A DNA stretch of 64,000 bases, taken from positions 124,869,988 to 124,933,987 of the forward strand of contig CM067082.1 in assembly GCA_034008185.1 (NCBI GenBank), in the 5' to 3' direction. Position 1 is the first letter of the stretch; every line of letters begins with the position of its first letter. A program made the position numbers and the translations under genes. Below the pieces are notes generated by a model that was not told where the DNA came from, ran no database searches, and was given only the letters and a program-made list of their open reading frames with translations. Of the stretch, positions 50,761 through 63,955 are shown piece by piece. The DNA is from Gorsachius magnificus. Its lineage: Eukaryota; Chordata; Aves; Pelecaniformes; Ardeidae.

Positions 50761-53241
50761 TCCAGCTTTGGGGCGCCTGGGCTGAGCATGGAGGCAGCGG
50801 TAGCCATCGCTGTGTCATCACCTCATTTCGGGTACTACCGAGCGGATGTCAGTGCGCGCAGGATCCCAAAATAGTAATCGACGCAGTGTCCAAGTCTCGC
50901 CTGTGCGGGATAAAAGGTTAATAAATCATGCAAATGCCACCAGTGTAAATACCGCGCTGTTTCACAGCCTTTATGAATGAACGGCTGTCGAAGCATTTTT
51001 CAGACCCTGCGCTAAGCCTCGCGGTGCTGAGATAAGCATGGTTTATCATCTGCATGTCAAAGGTCAGAAACGGAACGCATGCTGGGTTTGTTCAAGGTCG
51101 CTGAGGAAGAGGCGGCAATGGAGCCGTCCCACACTCCCACTCCTGTGAGCTTTTAAACACTGTAGCACCCTTCTGCTTCATCCTGGAAAAATCCCCCATT
51201 TCAGACACTTGAGTGTCATTCCTCAGGCGACCACTGCCCAAATGAGGGTATGGGATGTGAGAAAGCCATATGCAGCCATGGTAGTGTAAAAGGGTAGCAT
51301 CTACATAACTTCAAATAGTGTGGCATTCTTGACCTAAAAGCTCTCTGATTTCAAATGTCAGAATCTGCATGTCCCGTGGGAGCTCAGCTGGGTGCTGTTC
51401 TTTGAAATGAGATGCGCTTGGGACAGGTGAACTAGACTCAGTTTACTCCTATTTGACACTACGATGTCTAACTCCTGGGTCGTGATGTTGCAAAGTCACA
51501 GTGATTCAGATGTGTCTGGAAAAAAGGGTCCAGGATGAGACACAAAGAAATTCAAATCAATACTTTTTAAACAAAATCCCTGCAGAAGCGAAAGTTGCTG
51601 AAGCTGAGACCTCTGTACTTCGGGATTTTTGCCTGCATAGTCTAGGTGGTGCTGATGGGAGGAAGAATACACGTAGTGCTCCATATGGATATATTCTGTA
51701 GGAATCTCTTTACCCGATCAGAATTTAAATTATCATAAGCATTGTAAAGAAAATGTTCTCAACAGCATGAATTACCTTGTGAGTTTCTCTATTTAGAGTT
51801 TTTCAGGAAGGCTTCCACTGATTTCACATGGGCATTTCATGTGGGCTTACAAGTCCTGCTTGGGTTTGCAGCTTCAGTGGCTTCTATAGGCCTGCATGGA
51901 GAGATCTGGCAACACCCAAAGCATTAACTTTTTTGCACTTACCTTCTTGATGCTAAGACTTTGGTCAATGTTATGCAGAGGCAGGTGGAGTAACACCTTC
52001 TATTTTCCATACATTCAGCCTGGTGACCTGTGTAAATTGTGTCTAACAGTTGCTCTTATTCATTATTGATTTGTACGCGTTTAACTGTAAGATGATTATT
52101 TTTTTTTTTGTTTAGTCTAACTGGTGGCAATATTCCCTCCCTTCTGCTTTTCTGTAGAGAATTACTTGCAAAACCCCAGTGGTACACTTCTCTTCCTTTC
52201 TTATATAACCCATCAAATTCTAAAATGTGTATATTCAAATCAGAGTATGTAGCCCTCTAGAAATCCCAGGTCTTGGTCTTGTGTGCTTCAGTGCTTGCCA
52301 GAAGCCCACTGAAGAAGTGTGTGTTACCAGACAATAAACCCGAGGTGTTTCACACCATTACAAGAAAAAAAAAAAATTGCAATGCAGATGGAATCTCAAT
52401 TTAAATGGTCAGCGTGCAGCTGAGACAGAGACAGCAGTGGCTTCTCAGGTGAGAAGGTATCAGTCTGTTTAGGGTTTACTAGGTCAAACCCAATGCTTTA
52501 AGTTCCATACGGAGGCTCATTTCCTAGGCCATATGTAGGACAGACAGCTGACCTGTAAATTAGCATTGAGGGGGGGCCTCAGTGGAGGTGCCCTTGTCCT
52601 CTGTTTAAGAAAGAGTAGGATGTTTTTTTCTAGAGACAAGAAGCATAAGAAATTATCTGTACGGTCCAGCTAAGATGCTCAAAAGCATAACAACATGTAT
52701 TGTAACAAGTAGTCAAATCTTAGGGTTGTTTATTGAAATGCTCTAATAATCTCTTTCTGGAAGTATTTACTGAAAAACCCCCAGCAGTACATTGAGTTGA
52801 ACAGATGTATTCTGAAAGAAGAACATTTTAATTGTTGTCACATGCAGAGTTTTAAAGAACACTGACACTAAGATTTTTCGGTACTTCCACGATGCTTTTT
52901 TATGTGACGGAACTGGTATTTCAGATAGAAGTGTTTTCTTCCTTTTGACTTGTGGTGTGCTTTGAGAGCCTTTCTGGCTTCAGGCAGAAGAGCTCCCTTG
53001 TGGCCTGTCTTTAAAGTATAAAATTTACCTGGGGTCTTCTAAATGCTGTCATTAATATTTTCCAGATATTACATCACAGATTTACCCACACTGTGGCTTG
53101 GTTTCTGGAAGGAATAGGACAGAAGAGCACCAAGCCAGATAAGTTATTTCACTAACATTATTTCAGTGGGACTTTTGCCTGAAGGACCGAAGACCAGACC
53201 CCGTGTTACTAATCTTTGCGCCGTTTTCCTGTTTGCCTTCA
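50761..53241. other. Upstream flank of the CpG island, no gene seen
   Basis: AT-balanced unique sequence after the island ends. Apart from the motif cluster at 50880-51080 nothing specific was recognised, and open frames are short and lack splice context. Confidence 0.5.
50880..51080. promoter_or_regulatory. Possible upstream regulatory element
   Basis: This complex, non-repetitive stretch just outside the CpG island holds an octamer ATGCAAAT (50928-50935), a GATA-like GAGATAAGC, and ATGTCAAAGGTCA (51054-51066), one mismatch from a DR1 nuclear-receptor site. Motif clustering is suggestive only; no conservation data are available. Confidence 0.25.
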
Positions 53242-53382
53242 ATGACTAGCGGAGAAGGAAGAGCCTATCGTCTCCATCCCCAGGAGTTAAGATATTGGGT
53301 TACCAAAGGGGGAGATGAAATATTCCATGATAATACAGCAGACCTGACAACGTTTTGGAAAGTTTTCAGAGAAAATTCCCAG
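53242..53382 (+). CDS. Unrecognised candidate coding exon upstream of ITGB8
   Basis: A 47-codon open segment starts at an ATG (MTSGEGRAYRLHPQELRYWV, TKGGDEIFHDNTADLTTFWK, VFRENSQ). It ends exactly at a strong donor CAG|GTAAGC in phase 0. The composition is protein-like: aromatic and charged residues are mixed, with no low complexity. It differs from the arbitrary small open frames nearby. The frame is open further left to another ATG at 53203. No family is recognised, and it does not resemble MACC1, the gene expected next to ITGB8 in vertebrates. It could be a first coding exon of an unannotated divergent gene, a relic exon, or chance. Confidence 0.35.
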
Positions 53383-56300
53383 GTAAGCCCCTGTCACCAT
53401 TAGCTCACTTGTATTTCTCAGAGGTTTCCTATGTAATGTTTTACAAGGAACTAGTAGAAAGAAAAAGGTAGAATAGAGAGGAGAAATACTAGGAAATATT
53501 TCTTGGGACTTCTGAAAGATTGAAGTTCCTCCTGAGAAACTATTGAGGAAATTAAGTGTTAGAGGTTGAAAGGGAAAGTAAAGTTGTGGTTTAGAAACAG
53601 CACTAGTATTGTTTAACAGAAATTAAAGTTCATTTTTAGCACAGTATAGCCTCTGCAGATAAGACTCAAAAGTATCCTGTAGTTACAGTGCAGAAGTTTG
53701 TAACTGGGTGATTGACGACTACAAATCATTTTTCCTGTCCATAGCAAAGCTGCTCATTCTGGTGCATTGAGTGCTGGCCGATGAGTGGAAAAATTCCACA
53801 GGCAAACTCCATGTGTGCATGGCAGAGGAGGGAAGTGGGAGGGGTGGGGAACAGGGACAGGGAGGGTGTGTTTTTCCAGAATTACCAAAGGTTTTGAGCC
53901 TCTCTGATAGATCTGGTCTTGTCTTTAGTCTTGAAACATGGTGTGCACATTACAGCCAGGGTGCTCTCTGTGGTGTATTTATCTGTGTATCCCCTCCCCT
54001 CTCTCACCAGATCCTTGCTCAAGACTCACTGCTAGTGTGACAAGTAAAATCAATCAAGAAATGTTTAACAGTGAAATTGAGAAAGAATGGAGGCAGATGG
54101 GGGCATTTAGAAATTATAAAAAAAACAGCAAACCCCCATTACTTACTCTTCTTTGTAACTGTTTCAAATACGTGTCTGTATATATGTCTTCTTGCCTCTC
54201 ACATCCTGCTTATCCTTAGATTGCTGTCACTTCGGCATAGGAGCATCTATGTTTGGGCAGCACCTCATACAGGTTCATCCCTACTTCTGATTTTTTTTTT
54301 TTTATTCATATCAATAAATCTTCCCTCATCTAATTCCAGGATCCAGTAGAGCTGTAGTTACTGGGTCTACTGTTTCTCCTTCATGCTACAATAAATCTAA
54401 GATTCTTTTAAAAATAATGTATCATTAACTTGTGGAATTCATTGGCTCCAGATAAGAACTTTTTAGAGTTTAAAAATAGGTGAGATATTTATATGAATTT
54501 TATGTCCCTTTATACTAGCCAGGACAAAAGTTCATAACAGAGGTAAGCTTTCAGGCTTCAGAACAAGAACCAGCCGCTGTCTGGGGCTGGAGAGAATTTT
54601 CCCCTGTAGCCATATAGTGATGTGGCCCTTTAAAGATGATTTCTACCTTTGCTGAAGCATTTGGTACCGACCCTTACTGAAGTCAGGATAAGGCATGAGA
54701 GGGGCTATGGGATTCACATATTGCTAAGGGACAGACACTTCTAGCCTGAGTTGAGGCATTCTGGGAGTAATTGAATTCTTCAACAATGTTTAAAGAGTCA
54801 GTATAAACCGGGGAGCAAAATTAAGGTCACGCTGTTAGCATATACTTGGTAAGAGTACTCAGCTACCTTAGAGTTTGCCAGGCCTTTTTATCTCAAATGG
54901 GAAATATTCTACATAATTAAGTTACAGCCACACTAGTAATTTGTTCCTTTAGAATTTACTTAATATGATACTTTACCAGCAAATAATCCTCATGAGACAT
55001 CACACACTAATGAACACTAGAAGGTGAGGGGAAATAGAGGATACAAAATAATTTGGTAATCCTAACTGTGTCTGAAGAAAAATGTTTCTGATTAGACTTC
55101 TTCTTTGGCACCATTTTCCATCACGAGTGGTTTTTAATTCAAGACACAGTAGTTGTATAAGAGACAGACTATAGATCAAACAGAACTGTTAAGGTTAATG
55201 GAGAAATTGCTAAATGAATGTGTATGGCCTATATGACATGGGAGGTCAGAAAAGATGATCATGATAATTCTTTCTTGACTTAAATTCTGTCAGTCTTCTA
55301 GGTGTCCAGACTTCTACAGGTAATTAACAAAATTATATGACTTGGCCTTGGAAGAAAATGGGGCACAAAATGTTAATTTGCAGGATATGTGTCCTGGATG
55401 ACTCTGAAACAAGTAAGGATTACAGTAGATCAAACTGAACTAAAATTTCACCACGCTCAACAGAAAAATGTGGTGCAAAACTAAAGTAAAAGAGAGAACA
55501 GTTGGTGCCAAAAGCAGTACAAATACCAGTGACAAGCACCTTATCTATGCACAAACCATCAGAATAATAAATGATGTGGAAGCTTATGATCTCAACAGAT
55601 GTGATCAAGGTAATAAGCTCAAATACAACTGTAGGTGCCACAGAAGACAGACACATGGACCACTCAAAGGGACAGACAAGAATGACTAGATCTTTTGCTC
55701 TTAGCCATGAACTGTCTCCCAGGGAATACTGCAAACACACTATGATCATAGTTCTAAAATGCACAGTTATGAATTTACTGATTACTTGTGGGTTTTCATT
55801 TTTACAGCAGGAGCCAAAATGATGCTGTCACTAAGCTTCCCATGTGTGGGTGGAAACCACTAGTTCTCTGTAGACTCTTGGTTTATTTTTTAGTGCATCA
55901 TTGTCAGTTGGTCAGTCCACTTCCCTATAAGAACATGAGAGGTGTCATTCCTGTAGGAGGAGAGGGTAAACTGAAAATAATACAGATCAGATCCTGTGGG
56001 GAGTCAAAATGGCATTGGATGTGTAAATCAGGATTAAACTTCAAAACCAAAACCATCAGAAATGCAGTTCTTTGTGGTCCAGAAATTCTTTGAGCCTATG
56101 ATAGAATGTTTTTTTTTTCTCTTGAAATGTCCCCTACTTAATTCGTTCTTTTGTTTGCTGTTTGTGCTCCAGGAAGTAAGACGTACAGGATGAGCATATC
56201 ACAGAAATGATAAAAAGAACGTGCATTAGTATTACCCTAATGCTAAAAACTTCAGTACAACTTTATTTCAAACTATAGGTTGATTCTTTGGCAGTTTTAC

Positions 56301-59300
56301 ATTTGTACTCTGCGGCCGCTTCACCTCAGAGCCCTCTTTCTCCTTATTCAGCTCCTTACTCTATATTCTACATCCTACCAAAAAGTGTTGGTGAGACCCA
56401 CTTATATAACGAGCAAATCAACATTCACTGTATAATATTATGAATTCTAGATACATAGATACATTAGAAAAAGGTTTCCCAACATATGATTTCATTATGT
56501 AAAATTGATAGTTCATTGAAATTCAAATTTTTATACTAGATTCAAAATATCTCTGCAAGAAGTCAGTATTGACTGCCTAGTACAGACAGCATGAGTAAGA
56601 AACAATGATTTGAAGTTAATTGATGGCAATTACAGATAGTCGTAGCTAAATAGAGAGCTGAGGCAGAATTTTTGCCTGTTGGTGCAAAAAGGAGTCAGTG
56701 GCCAGGGTTTTCTTTTCCATCTGAGCTCCTGCTATTTTCAAGTAGCTTGAATTTCTACAGAATGCTTAGAGAGAGCAAGCTCTCCTCTGTAGAGAGCGTA
56801 AGACCTACACAACCTGCCTGCTGCCCCCGTTGTGTTACCCAAATGGTGGCTGGGCACACCACTCCCTTTTGCTCTTGAACCATCCATTGCTCAGTAGTTC
56901 ATGCTTTCCTTTATATTGTTTCTTTGTTCCGGCTTGCTTCTTCTACCAAAACCAAGCAATGTATACTTTTTTTTTCCCTAATTTTTAGATTTCCTTTCAA
57001 ATCCAAAGTATATGTAGAAATAAGAAATCATTCTTTCTGGAGTGCTGGACTAATGATTTTCTTTTCTTGCTTTATTTTGTGGTTTTTTTTTTTCTTCCAG
57101 AACAATTCTCCCGCCCCCTGCCCCCGCCCCCTTTAATCTCTTTCAGCCATAGTGGCTGTAGAGGCTGCCTGTAACAATAGTAGGGAAGCATTTTTCCCTT
57201 CCAAACACAGGAATGTAGTCTGAGGGTATCCCTCTGAAGGATGAAACCTTTAGGTGGCAGCCAAGGGCTATGGTTTGAATCCCTAGATTTATCAATTGCG
57301 TGGTTTATGGTCTCTACTTCAGGTGGCAAAGAGGATATGATGAAGAATTAATTTCTAATCCATCCAAAAGTAAAGCAGAAGGAATTTCACACAGGTGAAA
57401 CAATTATTAAAAAGCTGGATGTGTCCGGGTATACAGGAATGCACTTGGGACCTCTCTGTGTGGTCTGTTGCCCTTCCACCACCCTCTGCCTCCTTCAAAG
57501 TACTCTTAAAAGCACACCCTAAAGCCTACCATCTTACTCCTATTGATAAATTTGTTATAAAAAAATGACATTTAATATAGTGCTTTTGTGTTGTATTCAG
57601 AACAGGAATGATAACGTGTGCCTGGACCTGGGAGGAGGTTGGAAACACTCAGTGGTCCCCTGGCACGTGTCTCCACTGCTCCATGGCCCATCACAGCAGG
57701 GCGGTGGGGGCTGCTGGTCCCCTTGCCTCCCTGGCACCGCAATCCCTCTGCAAGTCTCCGGGGCAATTTGGGGCACGCCATGGGAGACAGCATCTCCAAA
57801 CTTGGTGATTCAAAAGATGTCTTCGGGAGTTGTATCTTTGGGCTTATTTACCCCCATGCCACTCTAAAACAGAGCTTTGTGAAAATGTTTGGTTTCCCCT
57901 CCCCCCCCCCCCCATAAAATGGACTTGTCAAAATACTGAGGTTAATTTGCTGCAGTTGTGCAGTAGGTGTGTTGAATTCTGCTGAAATATGTTCTTACAA
58001 TATGTTATTAAGTCACCTAGAGATGTCAAAATGTTTGTTAATGAAGATAAAACTATTTGAATGAAACTGTAGACTCCAGAGGCATTCTCTCAGGGAACAA
58101 AATGCATCTTTGTTTTTACCAATAACTGCACAAAGATATCTTTTGAACAGAATTTACTTTTCTTTAACTAACTATCATTTTCATGCAAGAAAACATGTCT
58201 GCATTTGTATTAAGTATTTTGGGAGTTAAAACCAGAAAATGAGAGATTTTTAAATAACCTCATCTGTTTATTGTACTGTTCCCAAAGTTTTTATTTGAGT
58301 AATTAACAACTACATGCAGCTACAAATTGCGTTGTTTACCTCTTCAGTCTAATGTAGCATACATCGTCTTACCATCCCATGGATAGACTGAAGTATTCAA
58401 CATTGCAGCGCTAGAAACCTGCATACATGCAGAACAAACATCCCAATTCAGCAGTGAGACAAGTAGTTGTGTACTCTGATCACAAACCAGATGTTAGAAA
58501 TCAAGTAGTTTAACTTAAATGACCAGTGGTTCAACGATTAATGAGATTGGTTTACACCAAGATTTGCATTAGAAAATACAACTTTCTTTCAAGCAGCTCA
58601 TAAATGTAGAAGGTCTGTCTGTTTATGTGGGTATTTATTAGGCAAGATTTGTTTTTTCTCTCCTTTTCCTTCTCTTTTTTCTTTCACATTCTCTGTTTTG
58701 TGAGTACCCATGTGAATGACTGGGGACATATGTAAGCTCCATTTCCAGTATTTCTGACTCTTCAGGTACAAGCAAGGGTCTCTCCAGAAGACTTACGGCT
58801 GGTTTAACACACACCTGGACTGAGGCTAAGATATCTGCCTTCTTGCAGAGCCTGTTCACTGGATTGTGTCTAGTTAGCTCTGAGTGGAAGCAAAAAGGTA
58901 AGAGAGCCTGGCTTTTCCCACCCATGGAGAGGTGCCATGCTGCTATTATTAACACTGTTATCCCCTTACTGCCCTGCATTGCTGCATTCTATCTCACCTC
59001 CTGTTGCATAAAAAGGGCAGGCATCAAGCTTTACAAATTACTTGCATTTTAATTGTTCTCTCCCGTTATCTGCCCCAAACTTCCTCTCGTTCAAGTCCCT
59101 GCTTGATTACATTCACTTCCAGGAAGCAAAGAATAAGGCATCTAATTCACATGGTTGAAATTACTTAGTAAACAGAATGGTATGAGCTGATCTGGAATAC
59201 AGTCAAGATACTCTAAAAGATGTCCTTGTTATCCAGGAGGCACCAATAGATGTTTACGTGATAAAAAAAAAGATAAAGACAATAGTCTTCCACCCAAAAG

Positions 59301-61875
59301 ACACCCAGTCCTCTTAAGTATATATCCCTTATTACTGGCATTTTGTTCATATAATAAAACATTGGAGGCTGGCGGACTAGAAGCAGTTACTAAGTGGTCC
59401 ACTTTTAGTTAAATAATTTATTACTGCATTAACATTTTCTTCAATTAAAAAATGCTCATCCATCTCCTATTCAGCCCTGTCTTGGGGTAAAATTTCTTTG
59501 GAGGCTCTGTCCCGTAATACTGGTTTTCTAGGTGACAGTGACAAGCTGGGCATTTATGCTCTGTCTTGTGCTGAGCTATGCTAAGTTGTTTTGTGACACA
59601 TTTCCCTGCCTGGGGAATATTCAGGATACGGGGGTGGTTTTAAAACATTTGTTTGGGTGAGATGAGAAACGATCTCATAAGTTGCTGGAAAAGAAGGGGC
59701 TTAGTACAATGGGAGGTAAGAGAGGACGTGTCCAGTATGGTGAAGAAGGAATTACACATTAGCTCATATAAATAATAATAGCAGGTGTGGGTAATTGCAC
59801 TTTAGTAGAACTGTATTTGAAAGCAGTTAAGTTGTAGTTTCTTAGCAACTGCTGCTGACAGCCGCGTTTTAAGTGGCCAAGGCTTTCAAATTAGGCAACA
59901 CCCATAGAGTGCTATACAACAGCATTAAATGGAGAGAAACACTAAAGCAAGCAGTGTTTCTACTCTCTAAACAGAAACACGACAGAGGGCCACAGCCCCA
60001 GAAGAGGTGATGAAATAGAAAAAACAGAAATTACATCTACGTTTCTAGGTAAGCCTTTTCAGGAAGAACTGCTTAGGTAGAACTCTTACGGAGAAAGGCA
60101 TGATCCATAGCCTACTCAGTGCAATGGGTAGACTGCAGGGAACATTGGAAAGGGAATAATTTGTATTTAGGCAACTTTGCTATTTTGTTAACACATTTTA
60201 TTATGTCTTTTTATGTATTTGTCATGTAAAATCTATGTGTGTGCATGTAAAGGATTTTAGGTTATGGGAATGGGTGTATCTATGTTTAACGTGAAATGTA
60301 AATGTTGTAAGTAGTGTTAATCACTTAAGACCATGCTGCCAAGAAGATGATTTTGGATGTTGGATAAGAACTTTTCATGTAAGAAAATGGTGCTAAAGCC
60401 AACCAAGAAGAGATGAAGGATAGCTAAAGAGGAGTCTGAAGTGTTCATCTTTTTGGCTAGTTGATGCAAATTTACATTTGGCTAATCTATCCTGTAGGGT
60501 CTGAGTCATCTTCAGTTCCTTATGGATGCTCCACAGAAAGCACCATTTCTGATTTATAATGTCCTGAGTTAGCTAGGTCCTATCCTAGCAGTCAATAACA
60601 TGCTCTTAATTCATTATCCGTAGAACCAGCAAAAAGTTCTTAACTATATTTTTTTTCCTCTTTTGAAACCAGAATATTTTCTGGCAATAAAAAAAAGCTG
60701 CCTTGGATACACTATCCTGGGGAAAAGCTCTCCAACCCAAGATGGAAAAGCTAATGTATTAGTTAAGGCACTCCCTGGATTAACAAGCTTCAAACTCTGG
60801 TCAAGTGCCCTAACTTCTGTCTTACTATTTTGGTGAGTGGGAATGTCAGTCTGTTTCTTACATGAATGGTATGGTATATTGTGCCCTTAATCCAACTCTG
60901 TAAAACTCTTCTTACTTTTTTAAAGTAAAACTTATGTATGCAAAAAAACCAGTGGAATTGCCTTCTACAGGTTTGAAAACACCTTACGTATTTTCATATT
61001 TTCTTCCAAGTGGAAAGCATATTTCTCTGACCTGACTTTCTTTAACATAGGTATGTAGAAAAGATGTTTGTGAAAAGAACCTGTTCTAACAGGATGTGCC
61101 ACTGTGTCCTTCATGAGGACAGTCTAGGGTTTATTTAGAATGAGATGAGGCTATACAAAATATACACAGTACCAAAGACTGATAAATAGTAATATGGTTC
61201 ATTTTATTCAGTTCACTAGCTGTTTCCCTTCTATCCTATGTATCCTCATATAACCTCTAGTATGACATGGATTCCAATATAACTGCAGTTAAAAGTCATT
61301 TAGTTGTTATGTGATCCAAAACACATACAGTATTCCCAGGGGCTTCCGATGATGTCTCCACACATTTAGAGGCAGTCCTTGGATTTGAAGAGAAGAACTT
61401 ACTTATCCATGACTGTCTGCTCTTAGATGGCGAGTCTCCAAATGTTCCTTTGACAGGAAAAGGCTCTTAGCCTTTTAATAACATCTCACTGCAGTATCTG
61501 TCTACCAGCTTTTAAAAAACTGCATGTGAGACTTGGTGATCACTTTAATTTATTGAAATGAGTCTGATGTTGTTTTTTCTTCTCACATTTCTGTGTTTTA
61601 TTCCTGACTTGCTTGTTAATTCTCCTATTGCTTCATGTGACGTAAAAACATCTTTCAGTATTTCACTGTCTTGTTTTTTTCATTTATATTCTGCAGAGTT
61701 GATGAATGCTCGTGATTTTCACTGTGGGATGGTACACAGATGTTGCACTGCAAGATATATTTATCATTTTGAATTTTAGGAAAGAAAATACTAAAACTGC
61801 ATGAACCTGAGTAATAATTTAAGTTGTCTTCAGTACCTTTAATTCTGATGAACATGCTTCTCTTTCTTTCTGCAG
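53383..61875. other. Intergenic or intronic flank, no supported gene
   Basis: If the two plus-strand candidate exons belong together this is intronic, otherwise intergenic. It contains a GC-richer patch at about 57600-57830 open on both strands, a CCGCCCC-rich patch at 57110-57135, an isolated NotI-type GCGGCCGC near 56311 and the C13 tract. No recognisable coding exon or complete repeat. Confidence 0.5.
57901..57913. repeat. C-homopolymer
   Basis: At least 13 consecutive Cs, preceded by CCCCT, in the upstream flank. Simple low-complexity tract. Confidence 0.85.
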
Positions 61876-62013
61876 GTTTTCATAGATTTTTCAAGCAGAA
61901 GTACTGAATTACAAGCACGAGTGGACTCTGCAAGTCTGCTGTACACCAATACCCAAATTTTCAAAGGGTTTCAAAGTACCTTGGTACAGAGCAACATGAT
62001 TTTAGATATCTGA
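61876..62013 (+). CDS. Unrecognised candidate terminal exon, phase-compatible with 53242-53382
   Basis: After a good pyrimidine-rich acceptor (TCTTTCTTTCTGCAG) the plus strand is open in phase 0 for 45 codons (VFIDFSSRSTELQARVDSAS, LLYTNTQIFKGFQSTLVQSN, MILDI) to a TGA. Joined in phase 0 to the candidate exon at 53382 it would keep frame. An internal GT at about 61983 could also be a donor. No known family was recognised. Support is only splice-site quality, frame and composition. Confidence 0.22.
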   Translation, partial: VFIDFSSRSTELQARVDSASLLYTNTQIFKGFQSTLVQSNMILDI

Positions 62014-62277
62014 TTTAGGCAAAAGATGATTTTTCCTCTAGTTCCCACTGAAATCAAGTGAATTGCAATCTGAAATCTGAAGGTGGTTGACTAGTTCAGT
62101 GCACACATTGCAATAATAAAAGCCACACATGCCACATGGGATTTTTTCTTACAGAAATCCAATCTTGGTTCCAAACAAAGCTGCCAACCTTTTCCATGTT
62201 CCTTTTTTTCCTAGCTGAACCAGGAAAGGTTGGCTTAAATGATAAAAACCAAATCGTCATAGATACTGCCTAATTTC

Positions 62278-62303
62278 TTTTTTTTTTTTTTTTTTTTTTT
62301 TTT
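62278..62303. repeat. T26 homopolymer
   Basis: An uninterrupted run of about 26 Ts. It could be the antisense tail of an old retrotransposed sequence, but no parental sequence was recognised beside it. Confidence 0.8.
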
Positions 62304-63417
62304 ACTGTGTGGAAGAAGAATGTATTTCTTTTGATACTTTTATATGAAAAGAATGACACCATCTTTCTTTACTCAATAGCTCTTCCTCAGTTATTTTTGT
62401 ATCATTCAGGTATATTGTTCTGAGTGATATTCAGAAACCACTTCCATAATTGTACGTTCTGTTTACTTATGCCATGTAGGTTTTTAAAGCTGTCTCCATT
62501 GGCTGATGGCAGGGCACCTATCCCATAAATGAACATGTTTTTGTAGTTGAAAAGAGATAACACTGTCTCTATACAGCCTTTGTCTATTACTATTGCCAAT
62601 TAAATCACTGACACTTCATTTCTCTTTTTATTGTCTGTAGCCTATGATTGAAATGCAGCAGTGACTCACTGTTATATAAAACAGGTCCGTATTTTGCTTA
62701 ACTTTATGCTTCTTTTCAAAGTATGGGCGTGCCAGCTCTAATGTGCATGTGGCATCATTGGGAAGGAATTTGGAGGCAGAATAAAAGTATTCATTACTTT
62801 CACCAGAATATTCCATCTATTTAAAGATCATAAAGCAGGCAGATGGGAAATGCCTAAAAAAAATACAAACCCATGGGACGTAGAAAAAGAACAGGTTGGA
62901 ATGGGCCATCTGTGAAAACTTTTTGAGTATCAGATACAAGACTTGAATAGCTGGCATAGAGAATGAAAGCTTCATTACCTCCAGATGATGCAGATGCTGA
63001 GTCTGCCTTAAAAGACTGCAGAATCGTTCAAACTTCACAGCAGTAATTCTGGTAAGTTGGATGAATGGCTTCGTCTGAGCTGGATTCAATAGGCTAACAC
63101 CCCCTGAGCAATTAAACAAAACAAGGATGCTTCCTTTTATGTCAGTTTAGACACAGGATTTTCAGTCCTGCTATACTGTGCAGTGCAGGAAAGCTGAATT
63201 TGGTCAGATAAATTTGGCAATTCCATGAGAATTCCTGAAATTATTTGAGTGAAAAACTAGCTGGATCATTTTACTATTAGACTTAAAAGACCTACTGGTC
63301 TATGAAAACTCATGATAAAAATCCATACTATATAATTAGGGCTATTTTTTTTCTTAGTTTCTTTTCCCTCTGATTTTTAAATTTAATTTTATTTTCCAGT
63401 AGGTTCTGATGGAAATA

Positions 63418-63422
<5 letters not shown>

Positions 63423-63448
<26 letters not shown>
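63423..63448. repeat. T26 homopolymer
   Basis: A second run of about 26 Ts, some 180 bp left of the CR1 fragment. No further structure recognised. Confidence 0.8.
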
Positions 63449-63458
<10 letters not shown>

Positions 63459-63629
63459 GGTGCATACATTTGAAGAAATGAAGAAACAATTGTTTCATTA
63501 GCATTAATGCTAAAAAGCAGTAGTCTTCTTTTTAAAACTACTTTTTAATGGTGTTATCTTGTAGTAATAAATAGTTCTCAGCCCTATAATCTTTCCCTGA
63601 GATGAAAGAAAGAACAGCTACAAATATCT

Positions 63630-63955
63630 TTAGCGAGGTGGGGGTCGGCCTCTTCTCCCTGGTAACGGACGATAGGAGGAGGGGAAATGGTCTGAAGTTA
63701 TGACAAGGCAGGTTTAGGTTGGACATTAGGAAAGATTTCTTCACAGAAAGGGTTGGCAGGCTCTGGAATGGGCTGCCCAGGGAGGTGGTTGAGTCCCCAC
63801 CCCTGGAGGTATTTAAAAGAAGGATAGATGAGGTGCTTAGGGACATGGTTTGGTGGTGGGATAGCAGGGTTAGGTTAACAGTTGGACTTGATGACCTTAA
63901 AGGTCTTTTCCAGCCTAGACGATTCTATGATACTATGATTCTATTCTATATGAGC
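63630..63955 (+). mobile_element. CR1 LINE 3' end fragment
   Basis: The plus strand translates in one frame (from 63719) as [20 protein letters not shown] then [20 protein letters not shown]. This is the C-terminal end common to avian CR1 reverse-transcriptase reading frames and the adjacent 3' region. It is followed by GTTGGACTTGATGACCTTAA, then AGGTCTTTTCCAGCCTAGACG, and the terminal GATTCTATGA-type tandem tail at about 63920-63955. Only the last 0.3 kb is present, consistent with the 5' truncation usual for CR1. The left boundary is approximate. It is a dead copy with no endonuclease or catalytic core. Confidence 0.93.

Larger units (their letters stand above)
62014..63629. other. Flank between candidate exon and CR1 fragment
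   Basis: AT-rich sequence with the two T26 homopolymers. No gene or identifiable repeat otherwise. Confidence 0.5.

Noticed and set aside
53242..53382. Orphan exon as the start of MACC1
   Set aside because: MACC1 lies beyond ITGB8 in vertebrate synteny, but the residues do not resemble its N terminus as I know it. Kept as unrecognised.
57601..57830. GC-rich patch with overlapping open frames on both strands
   Set aside because: No splice sites or domain supporting coding; composition alone explains the frames.
62278..62303. T26 tracts (also 63423-63448) as antisense poly(A) tails of processed pseudogenes
   Set aside because: No parental gene-like sequence or target-site duplication could be recognised beside either tract.
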